A stretch of DNA of 64,000 nucleotides, taken from NCBI GenBank assembly GCA_020055645.1, contig CM034546.1, forward strand, positions 134,003,875 to 134,067,874, written 5' to 3'. Origin of the DNA: Tomocerus qinae (lineage: Eukaryota > Arthropoda > Collembola > Entomobryomorpha > Tomoceridae). This document shows, one piece after another, positions 54,101 to 64,000 of the stretch. The notes below the pieces were generated by a model. The model worked only from the letters and a program-made list of their open reading frames with translations, was not told the DNA's origin and searched no databases. Every line of letters begins with the position of its first letter. The first letter of the stretch is position 1. Position numbers and translations under genes: made by a program.

Positions 54101-56617
54101 TGTGTAGGTATAAATGGCGCCCGTAATTCAACCACAGGCGTGGAATGCTGAATAATATTTCCACTGGCACTAATTTTAAGAAGAGATTGTTCGGTGAATT
54201 TGGATTGATAGTATTCATCATTTGAGATATTATATGGGTCCTTGTCGTCGTTCTTGGGAGATGGAGGAGGACTATCTTCTTCAATAACGTTGATCACACC
54301 TGCTTTCCCCAATAATATTTTACTCTTTTTCACGTGAGGATGAGGGATTTTGACTTTGACTGGCACGGTGGTCCCTTGAGAGGCATTTGGGTCTACATCA
54401 TCAGGAATGCATAACACGATGTTTTCATCGTTGGGATCCAGAGCAAGAATTTTAGGCTCCGGAACTTTGTCCATCTCTTCACAATCCCAAATCACTTCAT
54501 CTTCCCAAGAGCTGTAGACCAGTTCTGAAGTCTCCACAGGGAAAATTGAATACCAAGTGTCATCTCCTTGTTGTCCACTTAGGCCGCCTTCTTCCGTCTT
54601 GACAAACCTGCTTTCACGCACAACAATCATACTTGTAAGCTCCATTTCTATTTTTTTTACATTGATTATGTTCAAAATATTTCTACTAAATGAAACATAC
54701 GCTTTCTGTGTTTTGGGAGGAGGAGGAGGCATGCTGGCTGAGCTGAAAGAAGATCCACTTCCACCGCCACTGCCTCCAGAAGTATTTTTTCCTTGGCCAC
54801 CAGGCATATTTGGCGTGCCTGGACTATTTTTACCCGGCTGACTAAAATTCTGAGCAGTGCGGTTTACGCCACTGGGAACCCAACCAGCAGCTTTGTTTTT
54901 ATTTTGCTTCTTGTACTTACAATCATTCCCATCCCATATAATATCCGACTCCCATTTTAATTGAGTCACCATGTGAAAAGACTCATCTGGAAATCCTAAA
55001 TCTGGCCCACCCCAAGCCCCATTTTCGCCTCTGTTCTCCTCCTCGTCTCCATCTGACTCATCTGAATCTTTTTGCTCTTTAATCTTCCTCTAAATTAACA
55101 GACATCATTTATTCGTATAAGTAAGCTTCCCAATGCAATTTTATTCTCAATGCTCACCTTTGATTTGAATCCATAATCAAAATATTCGTCATCTTCAGGG
55201 ACGTGCATCATGTCGTACCACAGTTGAGCTGGCCCTTGTCTCCAAATATTCGCTTGTCCAATCCTTCCATCACTACGCTCTTTTCGCACATGATCGTCGT
55301 CACTTCTAGCAACATCCATGGGCTGACACAGTAAATCCTATAAATAATCAAGACAAAAAAATAAATAAAGGCTCCAACTTATACTATATATAAATACTAC
55401 TAATATTGACAAGTAACTATTTAATAAAGTATCAATATCATAGTTTTTATTTTTCTTGTATCCTGACAGATAAGGCAATAAATAAAGAAACTTGAAAAAC
55501 AGACAATAAAAACCGAGACAAAATATTTAATTGAAAAAATTGTAAAAAGCGATCTAAAATTTGGTATTAGGTAAATATTATGGTAATTTATGACCAAATA
55601 AATAAACATCCAACGCCAGTTGTAAATATGATCGACGAAAACAATCTTTTTATGTTTAACAAAACTTAAATAATGACAAAAAAAGTGTACCTCATCATCT
55701 TCAACGCATTCACTGCTTTCAGGATCCGGTCCATAAACAAAATTCCAACCCCGTTTTTCTCTTGGTTTATCCTCAGCAGATTCTCCTTCGAAATGCACTC
55801 GCTTCTTTTTCCTCCGTTTCTTGACATTTCTCCAGACTTGAGGTAAACTACTTGATTTTCCAGGTCCAAATAGCCTGGAGAATCTGAGTACTTTGCCAGC
55901 TCGAAAATCAGGAAATATTTCACTAACATCAACACCCGCGTATTTCGAAGGCATCATCGCAGCTAACGGAGTCTCCAACTTTTTCTCATTATTAAGGGCA
56001 TCTGCGGCCGCATTACTGGAGTTACTAGCAGAACTGGAAGAAGGTAATCTCAATTTAGAACCAAAAGGTAGTTTAGGGGGAGGCATCAGTGCCCTTTCTA
56101 GCTCATCTCCATCCGAGTTAGCATCGTAGTCTGTGTCTTCCGATTTTGAATTGCGCCGAGGCATCGCAAAATCATCATCTGCCAGTTCCGTGATGTCAGA
56201 GAAGTCGACTGCGTTTGGAGACTTAATGTCGTCATAGTCATCGTCATCATTATTTACTTGTTTACTTCCGGAATGCAGACCCGTACTACTAGGAGCGTTT
56301 TCTGATGAAGTCTGGGACAATTGGGCACTGTCAGAGTCCTTGTCGTACATGTCATCATCTTCGTCATCAGATTCCGAGTCATAAGAAATTCGGCTTTTTG
56401 ATTTTGATGATTCTTTCACTCTTGAACTCTCCCCGTCCATAACTTCGTCCATGATGTTCCCCAATCCAAGTTTTTGAAGCGCATTTAACTGTCGTTTTGA
56501 GTCATCGTCCAAAATGTCATCTTCCAGCTGACCGGTCTTCATATTGATATTACCAAACAGGAAACCTGTTAGGTTGACGCCCCTGTTCTCAGTCTCCTCA
56601 TCACTGCTGTCACTCAT
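45111..56617 (-). CDS. TAF1: Transcription initiation factor TFIID subunit 1
   Basis: I place 21 coding exons: 56617-55691, 55337-55158, 55089-53974, 52623-52489, 52403-52180, 51624-51504, 51356-51084, 50970-50749, 50658-50533, 50427-50294, 50214-50046, 49875-49399, 49311-49126, 49038-48787, 48411-48267, 48183-48053, 47923-47764, 46351-46041, 45877-45772, 45625-45464, 45259-45111. They sum to 5706 bases, 1901 residues, the size of animal TAF1. Seen in order are the acidic N-terminus, '[19 protein letters not shown]', the DUF3591 core ('[10 protein letters not shown]', '[11 protein letters not shown]', '[19 protein letters not shown]', '[13 protein letters not shown]'), a zinc knuckle '[15 protein letters not shown]', and two bromodomains ('[12 protein letters not shown]', '[12 protein letters not shown]'). 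The tail is acidic and ends DDGLWF. TAF1 is the TFIID scaffold at promoters in the nucleus. The third exon may contain a short in-frame intron near 54690. Confidence 0.95.
46610..47480. repeat. Minisatellite in a TAF1 intron, about eight units of 80 bp, with a foldback insertion
   Basis: Units contain TCTTCCAAGTGGGAATTTTT, then ATAAGAAATCCCACTTAAGA, then CATAGGAAAAACTTTAAAT. The GTGGGA and TCCCAC parts form a hairpin in each unit. A separate perfect inverted repeat of 22 bases (46792-46813 and 46883-46904) interrupts the array. It lies in the intron between the second-bromodomain exons at 47764 and 46351. Confidence 0.85.
53172..53280. repeat. 48-bp direct repeat, about 2.3 copies
   Basis: TAAAGTAGTTTAAATCCTAA followed by CAATACTGGCATGCAAATAA and AGTTCTGC occurs twice in a row from about 53172, with the start of a third copy. 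It lies in the large TAF1 intron between 53974 and 52623. Confidence 0.85.
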
Positions 56618-58302
56618 ATTGATGCTCTAAATTAAGTAAACATTAAAATCACCGATTAAATTACAATTAATTAATTAAATTAAAATTACAGTTGTAGTTG
56701 TGTTGTCCCTAAAAACTTTCGGCTGATTTCTTCGTTTGCTATGCTAACCGTCGTAACCGTAATTCATACAAATGTTGCAATACAATAAATTCAACCAAAG
56801 AAACGTCATGCTTTTGTTACCTTTGACCTTTTCACACAATATTCAGAATTTTCAATTAAAGACCTCCCGGTTGATTAAGCATTCAACATTAAATACGAAA
56901 TATTGGCCATGTGAGATTTTATTCGCTGTCGGTTAACTTGTAAAGTAGAAACATCAATAATTACTGGAGACTGACAACTGGACTGATAAACTTGGCGAAT
57001 GGGTAATTGATTGAAAATTGAATTTCCAAATTACAGTTTAATTTTAAAAGACAGCACAACCACATTATTTATTGCTTGTGTATTTGTTGAAGGAGGAATT
57101 TAGAACTCCCTGTTGATTGGCCCGTCGCAGGCAATAGACTCAGTCGGATGCAAAAAACGTTACATTGCATTGTTTGTATGAATTACCTATACAGTATTTA
57201 GGCACTATGCTGCTATCACAAGCAATCAAGCAACGCAACGCAACGTTTGCGTTTGAGTTGAGGTTGGATTTGGATTGCACAGTAGCATAATAATAATAAT
57301 ATGGTGAAAATTGAACATAATTCTGACGCAAGCAAACGCTGTTTCAGAATGGAAAATATGAACATTTTAAATGATTTTTGTATGTCATGTGTGGATAAAT
57401 AGCCCCATAGAATACAGAGATGGGCTAGCGCCCATATAGAACTCCTAATTACATAAGCTAAATGGTTCACGAAAAATAGTGGACAAGAGGTGCAGGGCCA
57501 GCCAATGAGAGGTTGTCTGACTCCTCTCCACAACGCTTAAATCTGACTCCTCTGCTGGAATCAATCAAGGGAAGTGATCTTGTAATTTGGTGCAGAAAGT
57601 GAGGTGGTAGGGGCAGTTTACAGACAGTTACGAGCTTTGATGAGAGATATAATTGGGATACGTATAGAAGCCTAAGCTGTGCTTCCTATCTTCCTTGAAT
57701 AGCCCTTTATTTGAAGTATCCCCCTTGGAGGGGAGTCGGAGGAGGTGGGTTGGGTTTTGTTCCAGGGGTTGATATCTGTCCAAATCCAGTGGAATCATTT
57801 TGAAATGTAGAGTGATACGTGTCATGCAAATACGATCTGTATCATTCACTTAATCTTGGTGTATTATGTGACAAAAGCCTTCATCACTGTTTGGATGATT
57901 ATAATGGAAATATGCAGGTAGGAGTTACTACCTTGTATTGTTTACAGTATGTATAATAGTAAATATATATAATATGTTATATAATTATATTGTATACCCT
58001 TTACACTAGTACTCCTGGTTTGCATTTGAATCTAAATGTTGTCCTCAAGGAAAAATTATTTATTTTTATTTGTGTTTGTAACGATAAAAGAATTGCAAAC
58101 AATCACAAACACCAATAGATTTGTATTTAACACAAGGTCGAATAATGGAGTCACAATCACAAAATCATAAAACCTGTTATTGAACGTCATTCAGATGACG
58201 TTCTCGCTTATACCCACCCACTCAGTGTATAAGCTATAAAATTTTTATTGTTGAAGACCATTCCTTGTCAACTTAATTTTGTTTCTTTTAATACTGTTAA
58301 AT
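56618..58302. other. Gap with divergent promoter region of TAF1
   Basis: The segment just above 56617 holds the TAF1 promoter, with no clear TATA box. Around 57220-57260 are short direct repeats (CAACG). A TATA-like GTATAAGCTATAAAA lies at about 58228-58242, before the Cys-rich paralogue at 58303. No other gene is supported. Confidence 0.45.
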
Positions 58303-59177
58303 ATGTATTTTAATGTTGGGATGGAAAAAGGTAATTCTACTTTTGTTGTTTCATTTATTAATAATTTAACACCAATCAAATCAGATCAGAAAACCATTTA
58401 ATTTTAATAATATTTTCAGGCTTTGGAAGAAAGAGATGTTCAGTACTGACATTTCTGAGCGTGATTTTATTTTTAGCAACACCCATTGTAATAACAATCC
58501 CATTGTACGAGCCTTGTGACTTAAACGACCCTACGGCTTGCAAGCAATATAATTCTACTGCAGTAATTTGCTTGCCCAGAACCCAAAACAGTCCCCCAAA
58601 CGACCCTGGTCTTTGCAACTGCTTTTGGAACGCGGAATTCCCCCATGAATATGATTTTGACGAGACAAGACTTACATGTGTTGCATTTGTTGGAGGATAT
58701 TGTATCAACAGCCCAGTCGATCCAAGGTATTGCGTTGAAAATGCATTTTGCAGATATAATAGTCCTTTAGGACGGTGCCAGTGTCTCGAGGATTTTATGG
58801 AGGATTACGAAAATGCTACTCGGAAATGCGTAGAACGGAAATTAGATGTTTATGAGTTGTGTGAAAACGAAGGTATATCAAGTAAATACAAATGCAAAAG
58901 TTTCTACAACCATTTTGATATGACGACAACGACTCTTGCTTGTATTCCTTTCAACGACTTTTTCAAATGGTGCGATTGTGAAGGCAATACATATGAAATC
59001 AATTACAAATTCCACAATAGTAAATGTCTTGGTCTTGTCGGCAGTCCTTGTGACGATGACCCGTGCTATGAAACCTCACGTAATTCAACATTTTGCAATT
59101 ACGAAAAGAAATGTGAGTGCAATGCAGGATTTTCTGCCAACGAAGATAAAATTTGCATAAAATACGACTATTCTTGA
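58303..59177 (+). CDS. Cys-rich EGF-like protein, paralogue 2 (truncated)
   Basis: Two exons (58303-58330, 58420-59177) give 261 residues. The layout is the same as paralogue 1: nine codons plus one base in exon 1, a hydrophobic signal segment, then 'PLYEPCDL', 'RYCVENAFCR..LGRCQCLEDFMEDY' and later units up to 'CECNAGFSANEDKICI'. It stops soon after this unit (IKYDYS) and lacks the C-terminal third and the GPI-type end of paralogue 1. It would be a secreted, shorter form unless a further exon is used. Similarity to paralogue 3 is higher than to paralogue 1. Confidence 0.72.
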
Positions 59178-59797
59178 ATCTTTGCTAATCAATAAAATTT
59201 TTGTCGATGCAAAACAGCTAAATTTTGAAGAATTCCCTGCAATTTATTTATGCAACAATTTTTAGCATTAAAATCTAGAAATCCACATTTTATTGCGTAC
59301 TTATTCAATTATTACTAGGACCTCTTTTTCGTCTCTCCATAGATTCATCGATTACATTTTTATAATCTTCGAAAATTTCAAAGATTGACACGTCAACATT
59401 TGGTTCAATATTGAAATATTATATTATAGAGTGATGCTAACCCAGGAGTATGTTCATTGTTTTATGTAATATGGATTACAAAGACGCTGGTGCATTTTGG
59501 CTCTCCCAATATCACACACAGAAAAATGGTAGTTACATAACAATAAAAATAGTTAGTAAAACCAACATATTATGTGTATTTTATTCAAGTTTTCTAATAG
59601 GCGTTTTAATAGGACATTTCCGAATTTATAAATCATAATAGAATTCTATGAATTTATTTGGAAATCCGTGACTTTTAATCTTGCCTTCTAATCTTGTCCA
59701 AATTGAAAAGTTCCATGGCAGATTGTGTACAGTAAGTATGTATTTATTGACTAAAGTTTTAATTGACATCCCAGAAAAAGAAGCATTGGAAACCGTT
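59178..59797. other. Gap without a recognised gene
   Basis: Short frames are present but none has domain-like content. It separates two convergent genes. Confidence 0.4.
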
Positions 59798-61647
59798 TTA
59801 GAAAAGGTCTAGGAAACCTAATTTATCGTAAAACAGCTCCATATAGAATGAGATGAGAGTCCCAAGAAATAAATATGCACATAAAATAAAAATTGTGTGA
59901 ATTTTCATTCCTAAGTGGATGGCCACGGGCAGACTGCCTTCAAATACCATTTTTGAGTATAATTGAATTGACGGGAGGTAGAAACTATACTCATCTTGTT
60001 CCTTCCAAATACGTGAAAGTCCTTCCTCCTGCATTCGTTGGATATACGCTTGGAATTTGTGACGGTAACATCCATAAAATATATAAGAATATGGAATCGT
60101 GTTTGCAAAGTCTTTGGTTGTCATGCATTGTCCATCAGACTTTGATCTTTGTGGTATCCTTGGTACATAATATTGTCCAAATGTTTTATCTGTAAGACTA
60201 AATACTTTCATGGAATAGTTGGTCAGCAATCTAAAAATAATTCCATCAGTGGTTGCAGCAGTTACTTTTTGCATTTCGTGATCGTAATCATAAACATAAA
60301 CGCTTGTATTCATTTTGTCAAACAATTTATATTTAATGAACAAGTCAGTTAAATCGGTGTCCACGGAAAGTCTTTTGTCCTTCTCCCTCAAATGTTTATA
60401 ACCATTTTCGACGAGTTCCTTGAAGTCTCTGAATATTTTCTTGTCTGGGGGTGCAATGATTTCGCTTGTTATCCAAGTTGCATAGAGAGTTGTGATTGCA
60501 AATCCCGTGGTTGCTACTACCAAGAAAATACTCCTCCTTCTGCTGTAGACAACTCCCTGGTCTGAGAGAACAGCTGCCAAGGAGATCAAAATCCATTCTA
60601 GTTTCTTAGCTAAGGAGGAATTAGTCGACACGAAAACTAAAATTAGAAATGAGAGTGGCAAAAGAGAGAAGATGAGGATCCAGCAATAATCATCAAATGT
60701 ATTCTGAATCAACACTGACAAATGCACCGAGTGGAAATTCGGGAACGGCTCGCAGTACATGGGAATCCTCTCTTCAAAATATTCAATGAATTTCGTTCCA
60801 ATCCAATCGTAGGAGTAATAAAGCTTTGCATAATTATGAGGTCCCAACATATTAATCTCTCCACAAAATTGTTCCGGGTCAAAAATGTTTGAATGCCTTG
60901 CATAAATGGCAGTAAAGTTTAATGCATCAGCCATTTTCTCTACTGATCTAAAGGAAGAGAGACAATACCAGTGACCTTTTTTCATAGCAGTATAGACAGA
61001 CCTTTTACATTCTGGCCGAGGAGCAGAACCGTCGTAAGGAAAATTAATGTCAATTCCTCCAACGTCGATTCCTTGTAGATTCCCATTAAGAGAGTACCAA
61101 ACTCTTTCCCAATCCTCACCCTCGATTTCTATATCTGCCACGAATTTTCTTTTTTGTACAGATGTCCAGTCATCACTGAATGATGAGTCTCATTATCCAC
61201 AACCAATACAAACAGTCGACTTGACAACTCTTCTCTGATAATTGATTGCCATTTTTGATGGTCGGTTTTAATTTTCCTTCTTTCGTAGACAATTATGAAT
61301 GTGGAAGATAGACGATTGATTTCTTTCCCGAAAAGTGTAGCTAAATAGACAAAAAAATCGTCTGGTTCCAAAATAATATTTACACTACACAAATTTTTGG
61401 TCACATCCATTGGGCTGTTACTATGTTGACCAAATCTACTATTTTTGTAGTCTGATGAAGCCACAGTCCATGGTTGAGAATTTTGATTGGACAACAAAAG
61501 TTCCTTCTCCCAAACAGAATTAGGAAATGTGATCAAATTGAAATCACAATTTCTGTAAAATGATATATTTCGAATTCCGTTAGTGGTCTTAATAACAAAT
61601 AAAACCAAAACTACAGAAAATAAATTGCAAAAACTTTTACAATTCAT
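59798..61647 (-). pseudogene. Divergent ionotropic receptor (IR)-like gene with one-base frameshift
   Basis: The first frame (61647 to about 61129, 172 residues) has a signal peptide and a divergent amino-terminal domain. The second (61141 to 59798, 447 residues) carries the ligand-binding and channel part. It has S1, two hydrophobic spans about 150-175 and 205-225 with pore-region sequence between, 'PPDKKIFRDFKELVENGYKHL', S2, and a last span near 415-435 ('IHTIFILCAYLFLGTLIS'). This order is that of insect-type ionotropic receptors of the glutamate-receptor family, which work as chemosensory cation channels in dendrites. The frames meet at a run of six T at 61150-61155, where one base appears lost. 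Either it is a recent pseudogene or a homopolymer error. No introns are visible. Confidence 0.65.
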
Positions 61648-63054
61648 TTTACTTAATATACTCAGTATTAGTATGACAGAGAAACAAAATAGCGGATAGC
61701 AATTCTATATACTTCCTTTCCTAAAACCTTGTACTTATGCTTTCAAAACTTGTGTGTATAATATACTTCGTCCAGTTGTCGTTGTCAACAACTACAAAGT
61801 CAAAATAGAATTTTTGTTTACAACGTGAAGGGTCAAATAATACCCCCATTTAAATTTTCCTGGGTCTGTACATGAAAAAGCACTAGTGAAATGATAACAA
61901 CATCATCAATGATGATATTATTTGTGGTAAATGAAAATTGTAATTTTCTGAGATTATGTTTAAAATTTGCTCAACGTTCTTCCTAAATAAAATTTAATTT
62001 TTTGTCTGGCTTTAATTATATATGATTTCCAGTAATAATAAGTTTGCAGATAAGATCAGTTGGTTTAAAACTGACAATAACATAAGAATAAAGAAATCCA
62101 CCCCAATTTTCAGAGAATGTACTCCATTTTCAAATCTTGCGTCTCAATTTCCCCGACGTGGTCATTTTTTGTGGCATAGACTGTCAACGGATATCATGTA
62201 ATAGAAAAGCGCCACATCAGTATACAACACTGATAGATATTATGTAGAATGTAGAACATTGTGGTCAGTCTCTGGCTCTAGTATATAGCTATACTGGCCT
62301 ACTTACTACGTATTGCTTTGTACTATTTTGCAGTAGGGAACAGGAGTAAACGAATTACCTATCTATATTATATTTTTGCTATAAACTATGCCATGGCCAT
62401 GGACATATTGATTATTGATTGACGGCTGAAAGTTTATTAAACTTTCATAGAATTAAATATTTTGCCTGCTATATGCTACAACTATAATAAAAAAAGAAGT
62501 AATGAATAACATTGTAAATTTTCTGTAGATGGGACAGTATATATTCGATCATGAGAAATGTTGTAGCTGTAAATAATCATGTTCAAACAATTATGCTAAA
62601 TGGCCATTAAATAAGAGATTTAAACTGTTAAGAAGCTTTTTATTTTTAACGTTTTTACTTCCATGCTGCATATTGAACCTAACCTAACCTAATCTCTAAC
62701 CTGTTTATTCAATTATTACGTAAGTATAGATTAACATTTATCACTGCGTACTACTATAATATTAATACTGAAATGTTTCTGAGAAATACTAAGCATCTGG
62801 ATCTGTTCCCAATGCACTATACATATTCTCACTGTAATCAGTCAAAATACCGAATGTCCAGCTTCAAGTGTATGCGATATTACACCGTAGCCATAACCTT
62901 ACATGTTTATGTGACAGACACACATTTCCAAATTCCCACAAATGATTGATGCTAAAAATGGAAAAAGCTACGTATATAAATAGAAATATTTTTAATAGTG
63001 AAACTTCTTGTAATATTTGGTTCTGTAACATAACATTGTTTACAATTTACAGCC
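61648..63054. other. Gap without a recognised gene
   Basis: A short run of AACCT units (about three) lies at 62678-62695, resembling the arthropod TTAGG telomere repeat but too short to mean much. The region before 63055 holds the promoter block shared with the gene at 42605. Otherwise AT-rich spacer. Confidence 0.45.
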
Positions 63055-64000
63055 ATGAAGAAAGGTGCGATCTTAATTTCATTTCCCTAAATTACAACCA
63101 ATAAAACTGATGTTTAAAATTGATATTGTTTAAATATATTATATTTATTGTTTAAGACATCTATTATAAGTACTGAAATTTATTTGGATTAATCTTTACA
63201 GGTTTTGAATCGGGTAGTGCTTTACTGTTTCTGAGTGTCATTTTCTATGTCTCCATGCCCAGCGTGAATGGAACTGAATTATATGAACCTTGTGACCTAA
63301 ATGACCCTGCAGCATGCAAGCAATACAATTCTAGTGCAGTAATTTGTATGGCTACAACCCCAACGACATTCTCAGAAGAAGATGGGATTTGTAATTGCAA
63401 ATGGAATGAACAATTCCCCGACGAATATGATTTCAATGAGACAAGACTTAACTGTGTTGCACTTGTTGGAAGTCATTGTAAGATCAGGCCAGGTGATCCA
63501 AGATATTGCGTAGAAAATGCAGATTGCAAAGTCTATGCACCAATGGATCCTTTTGGAAGGTGCGAGTGTCGGGAAAATTTCATGGAGGATTACGAGAACG
63601 GAACGAGAAGATGTGTAGAAAGAAAATTAGATCATCATGAACTCTGTGAAGTGAAGGGGATACCTAGTGACTACAGTTGCAAAAGCTTCTACGAGACGAA
63701 GACCACTCTTGCCTGTATTCATTTCAACGAAACTTCCAAATGGTGCGATTGTGAAGGCAATGAATATGAAATCAATTACAATTTCCACAACAGCAAATGC
63801 CTTGGCCTTGTAAATAGTCCTTGTGATAAGAATACTGATTGTTATGAAACTTATCTCGATTCAATATTTTGCAATGGCGAAAATGAATGTGAATGCCGCG
63901 ATGGGTTTTCTGCCAACGAAGAAAGTATTTGCATAAAAGATGAAACGATTCCTGAACCTTTGTTATTTAATATGACATGCGATCCTGGCAATGGCGAATT
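63055..64000 (+). CDS. Cys-rich EGF-like protein, paralogue 3 (runs off the window)
   Basis: Exon 1 (63055-63064) encodes three codons plus one base. Exon 2 starts at 63202 and stays open to the window edge, at least 269 residues. It has the hydrophobic signal segment, 'ELYEPCDL', 'RYCVENADCK...FGRCECRENFMEDYENG', and 'CECRDGFSANEESICI'. It then continues past the point where paralogue 2 stops (KDETIPEPLLFNM), as in paralogue 1. The start of this third paralogue confirms that a tiny first exon is a family trait. Confidence 0.75.

Noticed and set aside
54557..54841. Plus-strand frame rich in Pro and Gly
   Set aside because: It is the complement of the TAF1 low-complexity segment (SGGGSGSSF and PPPPPK); no start signals.
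55421..55690. C-terminal extension of the first TAF1 exon frame
   Set aside because: It reads into the intron past a GTACAC donor; the joined exons give the expected TAF1 sequence.
62678..62695. Interstitial telomere repeat (AACCT)
   Set aside because: Only about three units, easily expected by chance in AT-rich DNA.
1..64000. CRISPR array, operons with ribosome binding sites, rRNA or tRNA genes
   Set aside because: The DNA is eukaryotic; no such structures were seen on either strand.

Overview
The window is intron-rich, AT-rich animal nuclear DNA, almost certainly from an arthropod. It holds trypsin-like proteases, a divergent ionotropic receptor, secreted cystine-rich families and a complete TAF1. 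A springtail-like arthropod would fit the mix of families, but that is inference. Introns are mostly short GT-AG, one is GC-AG. In every multi-exon gene modelled here the exon lengths sum to a multiple of three.

Positions 1 to about 11,040 are the interior of a Polinton/Maverick-type element (an integrated virus-like DNA transposon). It carries a packaging ATPase, a DDE integrase, long proteins of the type seen beside capsid genes, a small helical protein and an unusual tandem set of tiny Cys/His proteins. The polymerase, protease and major capsid genes are not in view and may lie to the left. Two of the long genes are broken by single-base shifts at A/T runs. From 11 to 14.3 kb lie a 230-bp tandem array, a duplicated TATA-containing segment, two small two-exon transcription units and a cluster of hairpins.

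From 15.5 to 37 kb the window is dominated by secreted or membrane-anchored proteins. They are a six-cysteine knot peptide precursor, a CUB-only protein, a protease-like protein whose catalytic His is Gln and which carries two CUB domains, four low-complexity secreted proteins sharing a short conserved module, a secreted SGNH hydrolase and an apparently active serine protease with two membrane spans.

From 38.9 to 64 kb there is a kynureninase gene (5 exons) and a 21-exon TAF1 on the minus strand. Three paralogous Cys-rich EGF-like surface proteins follow (one full, one truncated, one running off the window), with a frame-broken ionotropic receptor between the last two. Introns and spacers hold several MITE-like foldback elements and minisatellites. 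I saw no rRNA, tRNA or CRISPR array.
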